DNA from: an uncultured Paracoccaceae bacterium
GTDB lineage: Bacteria > Pseudomonadota > Alphaproteobacteria > Rhodobacterales > Rhodobacteraceae
Direction of reading: 5' to 3'
DNA length: 64,000 nt
Assembly (NCBI GenBank): GCA_947503925.1
Contig: CANNFQ010000011.1
Coordinates: 1 to 64,000 of the forward strand
Shown here: positions 50,552-59,302 of the stretch, piece after piece
Numbering within the stretch: the stretch's first letter is position 1
Layout: each line of letters opens with the position of its first letter
Notes under the pieces: model-generated
Databases searched by the model: none
What the model was told of the DNA's origin: nothing
Seen by the model: the letters and a program-made list of their open reading frames with translations, nothing else
Program-made: the position numbers and the translations under genes

Positions 50552-51193
50552 TCACCTAGGACCAAAAGACTGAAACGCGTCCCATGCCACCTTGCTGGCC
50601 AAACCGGCCATGGCGAACGCAGCAACGCGATCCACAGTTTTCTTCGAGTTCGCATAGGCGTTTCGGGTCGATGCCGAGGAGAAAACCATACCGACAAAGG
50701 CGTACCATCCGAACTCAATAAGGAAAATCATGCTAGTTAGTATGACCCCCATTGCAAGATTAGTTCCGTTTGGGAGTGCAGCAACAAAAACGCTTGAGTA
50801 GACGATAATGGTCTTTGGGTTTGCAACCTGAATTGTGAATCCGCCAAGGACGCCATTCACGTTGGATGATGAATCTCCGCCGGTAGAGAAATCAAACTGA
50901 TATGGGGCGTGCTTCCAGATCTTGATCGCAAGGTAGACAAGATAGACTGCCCCTAGGATTCGCACAGCGAAGAACAGATTGGGCACAAGGGCGAGAACTG
51001 CGCCCAATCCCAGAAGGGATAGCGTGGCAAAAAGCATGCCGCCGAAGCCTATTCCAACTGCTGTCATCATAGCTGCCCCACGCCCTGCCTTTGCGGCCCT
51101 TTGTGCAACATAGACAAGGCTAGGACCCGGACTCATGGCACCCAGCAACAGGGCCGACAATATGACCACGATAGGAACCAGTGTTTCGAACAT
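50552..51193 (-). CDS. LysE/RhtB-family amino-acid exporter
   Basis: A 213-residue membrane protein with six predicted helices. The start MFETLVPIVVILSALLLGAMSPGPSLVYVAQRAAKAGR at 51193 is preceded by GAGGAAAAGGGC. The loop SPGPSLVYVAQ is the LysE/RhtB signature, and LGGFTIQVANPKTIIVYSSVF is the conserved NPK motif of helix 4. A 20-residue longer frame is available but less likely. Export substrate unknown. Confidence 0.9.
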   Translation of the reverse strand: MFETLVPIVVILSALLLGAMSPGPSLVYVAQRAAKAGRGAAMMTAVGIGFGGMLFATLSLLGLGAVLALVPNLFFAVRILGAVYLVYLAIKIWKHAPYQFDFSTGGDSSSNVNGVLGGFTIQVANPKTIIVYSSVFVAALPNGTNLAMGVILTSMIFLIEFGWYAFVGMVFSSASTRNAYANSKKTVDRVAAFAMAGLASKVAWDAFQSFGPR

Positions 51194-51322
51194 GCCCTTT
51201 TCCTCACATCCTTCAAGAAACCCACCAAATCGTTGAAGAACTTCACCGGCCAAATGGGGATCGTCGTGAGTACGCAGACCTGGGCTTGGCTAGACAACTT
51301 CATAGAGTTGGGGCCGCCTGAT

Positions 51323-52105
51323 TCAGCTTTTATGTTCAGACAATTTCATTTCCACCGATCCAATGCTTCCAAAAACAGCAGAAAACCGGTCCCCGGGTTC
51401 TCCGGTGAGTAGATCGCAAACCAGACCAGTCGCAATTATGTCTCCAGACTTCATCCCAATACCTCTGGCGCTAAGATGATTGATGAGCCAGACAGCAACA
51501 TCTATGGGGTCACCCATAGCGTTTGAACCGATACCGATTGAGGAAATCGTTCCATTGACGGAAACACTTACTTTTTCAGATGCTAAATCCATTCCTTGAT
51601 CGTAGTCGATACCCTCGCCCCTCACCAAAGCATGGTTGACCGCGCCGTCTGCGACAAGCCATTCCGCACTTTCCGTCAGATCGCCTGGTAACCGCTTGTT
51701 AACAATTTCGAAGACCGGATGGACCGCTTGAATCGACGAAACTATGTCTGTCCGTTCATATGCTTGCTTTTGTGGAGATAAGCTTGAACCTAGTTGTAAG
51801 CCGATTTCGGCTTCGACAATCTTGAGGTCCTCTTTTGCAACCGGAACAACACAACCATCTTCGCAAATATCCGTCGAAAACAGCGGGCCGGCGAACGGTT
51901 CTGTGACGCCGATCTTCTTCTGTACTATTCGAGACGTCGCACCAACCTTCCATCCAACTACCGTCGCGGGCATCGCACGGATCATAGCGTCTTGTATCCG
52001 GATTGCTTCCCTCAAGTCGAAAACCTCGTTGCTGGGGTGTTTTCGAAGCCTGGACCTCTCCACCCTTGCTTTGGCGAGAGTTGCTCCAATTTTTTCGGCG
52101 TCCAT
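51323..52105 (-). CDS. 2-keto-4-pentenoate hydratase/FAH-family protein
   Basis: A 260-residue protein starting MDAEKIGATLAKARVERSRL. VVGWKVGATSRIVQKKIGVTEPFAGPLF, IVEAEIGLQLGSSL with acidic metal ligands and VWLINHLSARGIGMKSGDIIATGL are the pattern of the MhpD/DmpE hydratase branch of the fumarylacetoacetate hydrolase superfamily, which adds water to 2-hydroxypentadienoate or decarboxylates oxalocrotonate. No meta-cleavage genes are nearby. A palindrome at 52341-52360 lies in the long upstream gap and may be its operator. Confidence 0.85.
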   Translation of the reverse strand: MDAEKIGATLAKARVERSRLRKHPSNEVFDLREAIRIQDAMIRAMPATVVGWKVGATSRIVQKKIGVTEPFAGPLFSTDICEDGCVVPVAKEDLKIVEAEIGLQLGSSLSPQKQAYERTDIVSSIQAVHPVFEIVNKRLPGDLTESAEWLVADGAVNHALVRGEGIDYDQGMDLASEKVSVSVNGTISSIGIGSNAMGDPIDVAVWLINHLSARGIGMKSGDIIATGLVCDLLTGEPGDRFSAVFGSIGSVEMKLSEHKS

Positions 52106-52599
52106 TCAAATCTTTTCCTATTTTTCAGCAGTTGGGGCGAAGCCAAGAAGACACATGATACTTTGGAGGAAATCACGAGTGCACAATCCTGATCACTGTC
52201 CGCACTTAAGGCTTTGCCTTCAAGTGTACTCCAGACCTCCGCGAAGGGTTTACACTGGCTGCTCGCCCTGAACTTTCTGTTGTATCCTGTGTTTGCCGCA
52301 ATAATGATTTCGAGAAGAAAATTCTCACTCAAGTGAAATAATGTCAATAGTATTGATATTTCGAACAGTCGGCTTTTATCCCGCCAGAACACCTCTATGC
52401 CGACGATCCGATAGTCCTTGCCAGCAGGAAAAGTAACCAGTCGTTCCCATCGGAAGAACAGGCAGAAAATCTTCCAAGTTTTTCAGGGTTGCAATGTTCG
52501 CTATCGATGCTGGTGTGAGGCACAATGTTCGAGGTTCAATTTCGCCTCTGTGGCTAGCCTTATCATCTGTTGGATCTTGATGGTGCGCCCTCAGATACC
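52106..52599. other. Non-coding gap with one palindromic site
   Basis: About 494 bp between the hydratase start and the Sel1-protein stop. No gene is supported. The only clear structure is the TCAATAGTATTGA palindrome, described separately. The rest is AT-rich without visible repeats. Confidence 0.4.
52341..52360. promoter_or_regulatory. TGTCAATAGTATTGATAT site, copy 1
   Basis: ATGTCAATAGTATTGATATT, with the perfect palindrome TCAATA-G-TATTGA at 52344-52356, about 235 bp upstream of the hydratase start. It has the T-N11-A form of LysR-type sites. It is the best copy of a motif that recurs at 53902, 58680, 60557, 62856 and 63928. Confidence 0.55.
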
Positions 52600-53172
52600 T
52601 CAATAGCTGATCGTCTTGATCGAAGTGAGGCGCCGCAGCCAAGCCGCCGATTTTTCACTGTCTATTTGTCGCCCATACTGCCCAAGTGCGTACATGTCGG
52701 CCATAAACTTGATTGCTCCTTCGAAACCAAGCTCTGCTGCTTCCTCGATGTTTCGTAGCGCCAATACTTCGTCTCTGCTTCCTCCTGTTCCTGAAATGAG
52801 ATCTAGCCCGTAACACCACTTCGCATATGGATGGCCACCATCAGCAGCCATAGCTACTAATTCGCGCGACTTCTCAAAGTTTCCAGCGTCAAACAACAAG
52901 ATCGAAAGAGAGAACTGTGCATTTCGGCTTCCGGCGTCTGCGGCATCTTGCAAACACTTGTATTTTCTGGCCCTGGACTCGCTTAGTGAGAGCCCTTCTC
53001 CTTCCGATAAAGCTTTGCACTCTGCCAACAACCACTTGGCCTCTGGCTCTCCCTGATCCGCAAGAGGCAGAACTATTTCTTTTGTCCACTGGATCAGCTT
53101 CTCCTCTCGATCATCATCTGAAGCGTGCGAAGCCGCTTCGAAAAGGAGATTGGCTTCGGTAAGAAGGCTCAT
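52600..53172 (-). CDS. Sel1-like repeat protein
   Basis: A 190-residue protein (start taken as the ATG at 53172, MSLLTEANLLFEAASH; the frame is open to 53223 with further ATGs at 53199 and 53193). It is built of about four Sel1/TPR-like helical repeats: GEPEAKWLLAECKAL, GSRNAQFSLSILLFDAGNFEKS, GHPYAKWCYGLDLISGTGGS and GFEGAIKFMADMYALGQYG. These are protein-protein interaction scaffolds. There is no signal peptide. It lies upstream of an ankyrin protein on the same strand, an unusual pairing of repeat proteins. Confidence 0.75.
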   Translation of the reverse strand: MSLLTEANLLFEAASHASDDDREEKLIQWTKEIVLPLADQGEPEAKWLLAECKALSEGEGLSLSESRARKYKCLQDAADAGSRNAQFSLSILLFDAGNFEKSRELVAMAADGGHPYAKWCYGLDLISGTGGSRDEVLALRNIEEAAELGFEGAIKFMADMYALGQYGRQIDSEKSAAWLRRLTSIKTISY

Positions 53173-53454
53173 CGTGCTTTCTGGAATTGTCATTGTCATT
53201 GTCACGGTTTTAGGTTGGCGCACGCTGAAAAATCTATGTCAGAATGTTCAGTGCTTGGTTGATCCATCGTTGTTCGCAGCGAAGAAGAGTAGAACTGTAT
53301 TTCTTCAGTCTGTGTTGTCGATTTAGTCATACGCATTGGATATGGAGGCCTCAAATAGTTCGATAAATTCGTACGGGTCAGTGGGTGTACCCTTCTCTTG
53401 CGATGAAGCACTGAGGTGATCATACTCTGGAGTGTCAAAAAGTGAGATGTTCTG

Positions 53455-53946
53455 CTATCGATCAACGGTCTGACGGAAATATCGTAAGAGCTCTTTAGCA
53501 TAACGTGCAGAAAACTGTTCGGCGGTTTCGCCCGTATCAGATTGCAATGACTGATCAGCACCCAAACTTAAGAGCAGTTTGATCATTTCTCCATCAAACT
53601 CTCCCACGGCCTTGTGCAACGGAGACTCGCCTCTTGAACCGATTGCATTGATGTTTGCTCCTGCATCTACAAGAAGACGGACGCCAAATTGATTACTTAA
53701 TTCAACAGCGATGTGAAGCGGCCCATCGCCGTGCTTCGATACGCTCGTCATGGAAACTGGAAGAGAACCATCTCCCTCGGGAAAGAGCGCTTCGGACAAA
53801 GAACTAAGAAGCTCATCAAGGTTCATTCGTTTCTTGGGTCTCTTTGCCAAAGATCTTTCCTGTCTGATATGTGTAAGTGTGCGAATTTCCGTCAAATGCG
53901 ACAATAGTATTGATGTTATTTTTGCCTCTTCCGACATTTGTATCAA
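53455..53946 (-). CDS. Ankyrin-repeat protein
   Basis: A 163-residue cytoplasmic protein with at least two ankyrin repeats: DGPLHIAVELSNQFGVRLLVDAGANINAIG and GESPLHKAVGEFDGEMIKLLLSLGADQSLQSDTGETAEQ. The N-terminal 40 residues are poorly supported: the reading frame there contains a palindrome of the regulon type (53902-53912), and no ribosome site precedes either ATG (53946, 53937); the ATG at 53826 (MNLDELLSSLSEALFPEGDG) may be the true start. Function unknown. Confidence 0.7.
   Translation of the reverse strand: MIQMSEEAKITSILLSHLTEIRTLTHIRQERSLAKRPKKRMNLDELLSSLSEALFPEGDGSLPVSMTSVSKHGDGPLHIAVELSNQFGVRLLVDAGANINAIGSRGESPLHKAVGEFDGEMIKLLLSLGADQSLQSDTGETAEQFSARYAKELLRYFRQTVDR
53901..53916. 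promoter_or_regulatory. TGTCAATAGTATTGATAT-like site, copy 2
   Basis: ACAATAGTATTGATGT, with palindromic core CAATAGTATTG at 53902-53912, inside the first codons of the longest ankyrin reading frame. If the gene starts at 53826, the site would be in its promoter region. Confidence 0.4.
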
Positions 53947-54099
53947 GAAGCAGTTTCCCTACCCTCTTTTACATAGGTTGCGAGTACAAAGTGGGAGTGT
54001 CGCTAACTACTTTCAGCCATCTCTTAGAAATCTGTTAACAGTGGTTTGCGATGGTTGCGACATGGACTGTCCGTTTGGCCAGCACTGAACCATAAGTGT

Positions 54100-54876
54100 T
54101 CAATCCTTCCTTTTAGCGAAAAACGCCGCAGTGCGTTCTTTCAGATCTTGGTAGTTCCCAGGGCTAGAGTATCCGTATTGCCCCTCAAGCTTCAAAGCCG
54201 CATCGAACGAAAGTCCTTCAATGTCCATCAGCGTTTCTTTGACCGACCGAACCGCAGACTGTCCGTTCTTCAAAATCATATTTGCGTACTCAAATGCGGT
54301 GGGCATCAACGCCTCTGGTGGAACAACCTTGGAAACGAGTCCTAGCGCCAAGGCTTCCTCGGCGTTGACCTTCCGTCCTGTTAGTGAAAGGTCAAGTGCA
54401 ACGCCCATCCCACAGATTTTTGACAGGCGAACCAAACCTCCATCGCCTTGGTGAATGCCCATTCGTACTTCGTACACGCCAAAAAATGCATCTTCGGAGG
54501 CAATTCTGATGTCACATGCGAGAGCGAGTTCGAGTCCGCCTCCGATCGCCGCGCCATTTATGGCAGCAATAACAGGTTTCGGCATACGATGATTTCCACG
54601 GGTCAAACCGCCACCCAAACCGGTTTTGTTCTGTCGAATGTCGAGAGCTGTCGCTTCAGTCCATTTGGAAATGTAAGTTTTCAGGTCTGCTCCTACGCTG
54701 AAGGTCGACTCTGATCCTGTCAGAATCCCAACATCGAGCGTGTCATCTTCTTCTAAGTTCCGCCAATGGTTGGCCAACTCATCGTTCATCAGATCATCGA
54801 TTGCGTTGAGTGCGTCTTGGCGCTCCAAACGTATTAACTGAATCCGATTTTCTATTTCAACGTGCGTACGATTCAT
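54100..54876 (-). CDS. Enoyl-CoA hydratase/isomerase family protein
   Basis: A 258-residue crotonase-fold protein starting MNRTHVEIENRIQLIRLER after GAAGGGCC. STFSVGADLKTYI and AAINGAAIGGGLELALACDIRIASEDAFFGVYEVRMGIHQGDGGLVRL form the CoA-binding and oxyanion regions. The second catalytic Glu position reads GDGG rather than GGTQ-type, so the reaction may differ from simple hydration. It lies just downstream (minus strand) of a GST-like gene, 59 bp away, and could share its transcript. Confidence 0.88.
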   Translation of the reverse strand: MNRTHVEIENRIQLIRLERQDALNAIDDLMNDELANHWRNLEEDDTLDVGILTGSESTFSVGADLKTYISKWTEATALDIRQNKTGLGGGLTRGNHRMPKPVIAAINGAAIGGGLELALACDIRIASEDAFFGVYEVRMGIHQGDGGLVRLSKICGMGVALDLSLTGRKVNAEEALALGLVSKVVPPEALMPTAFEYANMILKNGQSAVRSVKETLMDIEGLSFDAALKLEGQYGYSSPGNYQDLKERTAAFFAKRKD

Positions 54877-54935
54877 ATTTGGCCCTTCTCGATAGAAATA
54901 CCCCTGTTTTTTTGTGAGCAAGCACGCGCTGTCCT

Positions 54936-55703
54936 TCACAAGACAAGTGGTGTTTCCAAATACTTGTCATAGATGAAATCTCGATGCTGTAAGATGATCT
55001 CCAGATCATCCTCGTTTTCGAGTTCATCATCGAATTCGAAAGCAGAGCGCGTCGCCTCGTTCATGTCGCAGAGGTTTTTCGGTAATGGCCTGAACAAGGC
55101 GGAAAAAGTCGCACTATAGATGTCAACGCAGGATAACTGATCAGAGAGATAGTAGTTGGACCACGCTTTCCCGGACTTGCTCCGAAGTAAGTTGGCCAAC
55201 CGATTGAGCTTAAGCGATACTTGCTGCCGAGCACGGCTGGCCCTTTTTTTGTCGTACCCATATTTTCCAGCGAGATATTCTGCGACTGGTATTGAGAAGC
55301 CACCTCTTTCTTCAAATCCAGCATGCATCAATTGTAACCGGCGCAGCCACCCTAAGCCTCCGATGCCGCAAATCTCCCTACACAGTTCCAATGCAATCGT
55401 TCTGTCTGTAGCTGGAAGAAGGCGAGGACCTGAAGAATATCTGTCGAGACGGATCAAGATATCATCCCAAGAAGAAAGAGGTCGTTCCTCATCAATCATT
55501 AATGCCGGAGCGCTGAATTGACCTGTCCAGGTTACTTGCTGTTCGTTTCTTGGATTTAGGCGAACCGCGCGCCAATCGAGTTTCTTGATATGGAGGAAGC
55601 CCTTTGCCGCCTCTCCCCATGGGCTGGGGACGCCGCTTACAACCGTCATCCGAATACCATGTGAGTCGATGGCGTTATCGGAATTTATGTAGTGAAATGC
55701 CAC
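54936..55703 (-). CDS. Glutathione S-transferase family protein
   Basis: A 255-residue GST-like protein. The N-terminal part (HIKKLDWRAVRLNPRNEQQVTWTGQFSAPALMIDEERPLSSWDDILIRLDRY) is a thioredoxin-fold stretch with the PAL(M/I)...E(R)PLSSW pattern in place of the usual cis-Pro/SxAI motif, and residues 100-240 are the all-helical domain (YLSDQLSCVDIYSATFSALFRPLP). No catalytic Ser/Cys is obvious near the N-terminus. Possible role: conjugation or isomerisation of an electrophile. Confidence 0.72.
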   Translation of the reverse strand: MAFHYINSDNAIDSHGIRMTVVSGVPSPWGEAAKGFLHIKKLDWRAVRLNPRNEQQVTWTGQFSAPALMIDEERPLSSWDDILIRLDRYSSGPRLLPATDRTIALELCREICGIGGLGWLRRLQLMHAGFEERGGFSIPVAEYLAGKYGYDKKRASRARQQVSLKLNRLANLLRSKSGKAWSNYYLSDQLSCVDIYSATFSALFRPLPKNLCDMNEATRSAFEFDDELENEDDLEIILQHRDFIYDKYLETPLVL

Positions 55704-55780
55704 TTTGTCGCTCCCAGCTCTTGGTTGTAATTCTTAATGCTACTGGCGCCCGCCAGATGGTAACCGCAAAATTCCAGCGA

Positions 55781-56911
55781 TCACTTTGACAGCCTCCAAC
55801 GCTCCCTGAATGACAGAAGCGGAGCCTCTACCGACAGGTGCAAAACGGCACCAACCAGAATGGCAACAAGGATAGCTAGAACGGCAAACACTCCTTCGGT
55901 TGACCCTAACGCTTTCGCCAACACGTGAAATACTGCTTTATGGCAAAGATAGATCGGAAATGACCAAACCGCTAACGATCGGATGGTTGCGGCCGCTTTG
56001 CCCGAAAGAACCGGCGGAGATATCAACGCCGCTAGCAGGATCATCCCAAAAGAAAGTGAAATTGCTAGAAAAAGCCAAACTGACCCTACACTTCGAAAGA
56101 ACTCGGGGTTGATCAGTTCTCCGTCGGGCAGCAATGTGAGTGCACCAGCAAATGCGGTGACGCCTAAACAGAAAACGACGACTCCCCAAACGCCGTGGAG
56201 TAACTCGCGGCTCGGATCCTGGATTGAATGTAACGCTGCAGCCAAGGCACCGATTGCAAGCCCATCGATGCGCGTGAAGCTTGGATAGTAGACAGAGATC
56301 AGACCCTGCACCAATACCGTTCGATCCGATGTTATCGCGTGGATTTCATTCCACATCAGGAAGCGAGACAGTAGCGAGACCGACAAGCCTAAAAGTGCAA
56401 GCAGTGCGATTGAGCCTGCGGCACCCAGCCTTCTCATTGCCAACAACGCGATTGGCAGAAGTAGGTAAAAGTGTTCTTCGACAGCCAACGACCAAGAATG
56501 CGAAAAGGTGTTTCTTAACAGATCCATGGGAAGGTTTTGGGTGAAGGATAGATATCTCCAGAGCTCCTGTAACCCCCTGCCCTCCTGAATTTCAGGGAAC
56601 ATCAAGTACAGGGCCAACATTACCAGATAAGCAGGGAAAATTCTTAATGCGCGCCGAAGGTAAAACCTGAGCACGTCCACACGATGCGTTTTTCTGATTT
56701 CTCTGATCAAGAGACCAGTAATCAGAAAACCGCTCAAGACGAAGAAGAGGTCGACACCTGCCCAACCATACTTTGCAACCTGCCCTGCCACTGATAGGTT
56801 GTACATCTCGTCATAGTGAAAGCACAGTACCATCAAAATAGCTGCGGACCGCGTGGCGTCCAGATTGACGTTACGGGCTGCCGACCTGGAATTTGTTAAT
56901 TTAGTGTGCAT
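55781..56911 (-). CDS. Acyltransferase 3 family (OafA/YrhL-type) membrane protein
   Basis: A 376-residue integral membrane acyltransferase with about ten helices. The ATG at 56911 (MHTKLTNSRSAARNVNLDATRSAAILMVLCFHY) overlaps the rhodanese stop by 11 bases. LDATRSAAILMVLCFHY holds the family catalytic His, and GWAGVDLFFVLSGFLITGLLI and FSHSWSLAVEEHFYLLLPI are diagnostic. Such proteins O-acetylate sugars of LPS, capsule or peptidoglycan. Coupled with the upstream rhodanese. Confidence 0.9.
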   Translation of the reverse strand: MHTKLTNSRSAARNVNLDATRSAAILMVLCFHYDEMYNLSVAGQVAKYGWAGVDLFFVLSGFLITGLLIREIRKTHRVDVLRFYLRRALRIFPAYLVMLALYLMFPEIQEGRGLQELWRYLSFTQNLPMDLLRNTFSHSWSLAVEEHFYLLLPIALLAMRRLGAAGSIALLALLGLSVSLLSRFLMWNEIHAITSDRTVLVQGLISVYYPSFTRIDGLAIGALAAALHSIQDPSRELLHGVWGVVVFCLGVTAFAGALTLLPDGELINPEFFRSVGSVWLFLAISLSFGMILLAALISPPVLSGKAAATIRSLAVWSFPIYLCHKAVFHVLAKALGSTEGVFAVLAILVAILVGAVLHLSVEAPLLSFRERWRLSK

Positions 56912-57773
56912 GGGTTTCAAGCGGTAGCTGTTTGTTTTTTGCCCATTCACTCAGCGAGTTGTCGTAAACTGAAACGTTCTGGAACCCGATCTGGTAGGCA
57001 AAGAAGGCAACCAAACTTGCCCAAATTCCGCTCCCACAATATGTTACAAGCCCGTCAGTTAGCGGAAACCTATTGAAGTGCGCACGAACGAGTTCCTCTG
57101 CTACAAACAAACCGCTGTCGGCATCAACAAATTGAACGGCGGGGAGATTGCAGCTTCCGGGAATGTGTCCCGGTCGACCGTAGCGCATTGAAAACCCATT
57201 GTGTATTTCTGGTGAAAGAGTATCAATGATCTGAACTTCGGTGTCGGAAATGGCCTTCTTGACACCCGCCTGATCGATGAATGCGTTTTTAGGGATCAGT
57301 CTTGGTAGCTTCGCCTTTGGATGTTCAAACCAACCATGTGAGACCGGATACTTCGCGAGGGTCCAAGCTTTCCAACCACCATCCAAAATTGAAACATTGT
57401 CCACGCCGAGAAAGTGCAACATCCACCAGAATCTTGCGGCCCATTGTGGTTCTGTTTGGGAGTAGAGAACAGTGTGGCTACGAAGGTCGACACCCGCTTC
57501 ACCAAACCGCCGCCTTAAGGTGTTCCTAGAGGGTAACGTAAAGGCAAGAGCGCTTTTTTGGTCGGAAAAATCTTCGGTTAAATCAAGGAATCCAGCCCTA
57601 GGTATGTGACCGGCTATGTAGTCGTCCTTGCCCGATAGTGTGGTGTAGGGCTGACCTAACGGTGCATCGTATGAAAGAGATGTAGTACAATCAAACACCC
57701 GTATCTTGGGATCGTCCAAATGCGCTGCGAGCCATTCGCAGGAAACGATAGCTTTTGGGTTTCGATATGGCAT
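56901..57773 (-). CDS. sseA: Thiosulfate/3-mercaptopyruvate sulfurtransferase (tandem rhodanese)
   Basis: A 290-residue two-domain rhodanese. The inactive N-terminal domain has GHIPRAGFLDLTEDFSD and VLYSQTEPQWAARFWWMLHFLGVDNVSILDGGWKAW; the C-terminal domain has GHIPGSCNLPAVQFVD and the active-site loop TYCGSGIWASLVA with the catalytic Cys. The CGSGI form is that of 3-mercaptopyruvate sulfurtransferases. ATG at 57773; it is followed by the acyltransferase gene with overlap. Confidence 0.9.
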   Translation of the reverse strand: MPYRNPKAIVSCEWLAAHLDDPKIRVFDCTTSLSYDAPLGQPYTTLSGKDDYIAGHIPRAGFLDLTEDFSDQKSALAFTLPSRNTLRRRFGEAGVDLRSHTVLYSQTEPQWAARFWWMLHFLGVDNVSILDGGWKAWTLAKYPVSHGWFEHPKAKLPRLIPKNAFIDQAGVKKAISDTEVQIIDTLSPEIHNGFSMRYGRPGHIPGSCNLPAVQFVDADSGLFVAEELVRAHFNRFPLTDGLVTYCGSGIWASLVAFFAYQIGFQNVSVYDNSLSEWAKNKQLPLETHAH

Positions 57774-57787
57774 TTGATGAGCCTCCC

Positions 57788-58204
57788 TTAGCTAGGTGGT
57801 GCCGGAAAACCTTTGAATGACGGAAAGCCATCAGAGTTACGCGACCATGTCGGCCTTTCGACGGAAAATATGCGATTGGCCTGGTCGGATTTCGGCTCAC
57901 CTTGCAAAACGCCGAGAGGTACTACAAATGTTGTCTCGTCCGAGCTGAGATAAGGAACGCCAGAGCCACACTTGGTACAAAACGCCTTGGAGAAACTGCG
58001 ACCTGGGAAGTCAAATCTGCTGATTTCCTCTGATCCAGAAATCCAAACTAAGTTGGCTGGTTCAATGAACGCGTTTGCAGCACGATCTGCTCCAGTTATC
58101 TTGCGGCACTGTTCGCAATGGCAGATGTAGATCTGCGAAAAAGCATTCTCTACGGAGAACTTGACAGTGCCGCACAGGCAAGAGCCGAATATACGTTCCT
58201 GCAT
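57788..58204 (-). CDS. GFA-family zinc protein
   Basis: A 138-residue protein of the glutathione-dependent-formaldehyde-activating (GFA) family. Zinc cysteines are seen in GSCLCGTVKF, YICHCEQCRKITG and FCTKCGSGVPYL, in the order and spacing of the family. The true reaction of most members is unknown. It lies 14 bp upstream of the rhodanese gene on the same strand and may share its transcript. Confidence 0.9.
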   Translation of the reverse strand: MQERIFGSCLCGTVKFSVENAFSQIYICHCEQCRKITGADRAANAFIEPANLVWISGSEEISRFDFPGRSFSKAFCTKCGSGVPYLSSDETTFVVPLGVLQGEPKSDQANRIFSVERPTWSRNSDGFPSFKGFPAPPS

Positions 58205-58254
58205 GGTTGGATCCTCGCTCGTTTTGGTTTGCTGGTCGAAGAACTAAGGACGGA

Positions 58255-58626
58255 TCAGAGGGGCGAACCGTAGTAGGCTGCCGCTTTGTGAACCAACCCA
58301 TCAACCTCGATCCATTGGCTCTCACAAACCATCTTCCTGTCACCATTGAGGTTTGCGATGTAGTACATTGCCAGCAGGCCGCGTTCCGGAGTCCAGGTGA
58401 ACTCATCGAGTTCAAACCGCAGAACATCAAATTTTTTCATCGCCTCAGACCAGTAACCCGCCAAAGCGGATTTTCCGGACAGGTAGGGTTTGTTGACGAT
58501 TTGGCCGGCTATTGGGCTGAAGAACCGAATGTCGTCGTGATAATGCGATAACACGGCTTCGACATCACGCGCATTCCAGCTGTTGATCCAGTGATCAACG
58601 AAATCCTCGGCGTTCTTGAGTGACAT
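58255..58626 (-). CDS. NTF2/SnoaL-like protein
   Basis: A 123-residue cone-fold protein: MSLKNAEDFVDHWINSWNARDVEAVLSHYHDDIRFFSPIAG has the typical SnoaL/NTF2-like opening (helix, then W..RD...V...Y.DD..F), and the remainder alternates strands. GGAGGG precedes the ATG at 58626 by five bases. A palindromic site at 58680 lies about 55 bp upstream, so it is a probable member of the regulon proposed for this region. Catalytic residues cannot be assigned. Confidence 0.85.
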   Translation of the reverse strand: MSLKNAEDFVDHWINSWNARDVEAVLSHYHDDIRFFSPIAGQIVNKPYLSGKSALAGYWSEAMKKFDVLRFELDEFTWTPERGLLAMYYIANLNGDRKMVCESQWIEVDGLVHKAAAYYGSPL

Positions 58627-58679
58627 TCTGACCCTCCTGATCTTGAATTTGCGTGAAAGCTAATCGGGAAATTCAAAAC

Positions 58680-58700
58680 ATGTCAACAGTATTTACATAT
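58680..58700. promoter_or_regulatory. TGTCAATAGTATTGATAT-like site, copy 3
   Basis: ATGTCAACAGTATTTACATAT at 58680-58700, imperfect palindrome, 54 bp upstream of the NTF2-like start and touching the stop of the DUF4865 gene. Confidence 0.5.
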
Positions 58701-59248
58701 TAAGACGCTAGGTAACTTACCTCATAGAGGCGAGCCACAGGCTCAGCCACTTCTGGCTTGCAATCAAAGAGCTCGAATTGCACCAGCCGCCAGTGCGTGG
58801 GATCAATCCCGGCAAACGCTGCGATGCGCCCCGTCTTCGACTTATGCAACCGAGTTTCCTCCTGCGCTTTCTGGCGCAACACGGACAGATCAGAATAGGG
58901 TTGGATGGGAGTGATTGTGCGAACAGCGAAGGTGGCGCGTCCAAGATCGCCATCTGCATGGTTGGCCAAAGAGAGCCATGTATCAGTTTTTGCCCACCCG
59001 AAAGAACGGGTCACGCCTGCAAACGCCTCGCTGCAGAGAAAAGTCTCCATAGCTCTGGTGCATTTCCAAACATAGAAGGGCGCATAAAGGTTCTCGATAC
59101 CGTTCTTCTTAACCGAGGCCGTCAGAAATGCTTTGAAGAGCAATCCCTCCATGCCGTCGAAAGACTGGGCCTTGGACTGGATACGGTGAGAAATGACCGA
59201 CATGTCATAATCGGTGGGAAGCACGAAACTGTATTGCATTCCAATCAT
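58700..59248 (-). CDS. DUF4865 family protein
   Basis: A 182-residue protein starting MIGMQYSFVLPTDYDMSVISHRI with AGGAG eight bases upstream. That opening and FDGMEGLLFKAFLTASV...NLYAPFYVWKCTRAMETFLCSEAFAGVTRSFGW match DUF4865, a ferredoxin-like-fold family of unknown function that I recall sitting beside LysR regulators, as it does here. The two genes are 54 bp apart on the same strand. Confidence 0.85.
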   Translation of the reverse strand: MIGMQYSFVLPTDYDMSVISHRIQSKAQSFDGMEGLLFKAFLTASVKKNGIENLYAPFYVWKCTRAMETFLCSEAFAGVTRSFGWAKTDTWLSLANHADGDLGRATFAVRTITPIQPYSDLSVLRQKAQEETRLHKSKTGRIAAFAGIDPTHWRLVQFELFDCKPEVAEPVARLYEVSYLAS

Positions 59249-59302
59249 ATAGTTTACTCCTGAAGGGCATGAAGGTGGACACCTTGGGCGTGTATGAACG
59301 CC

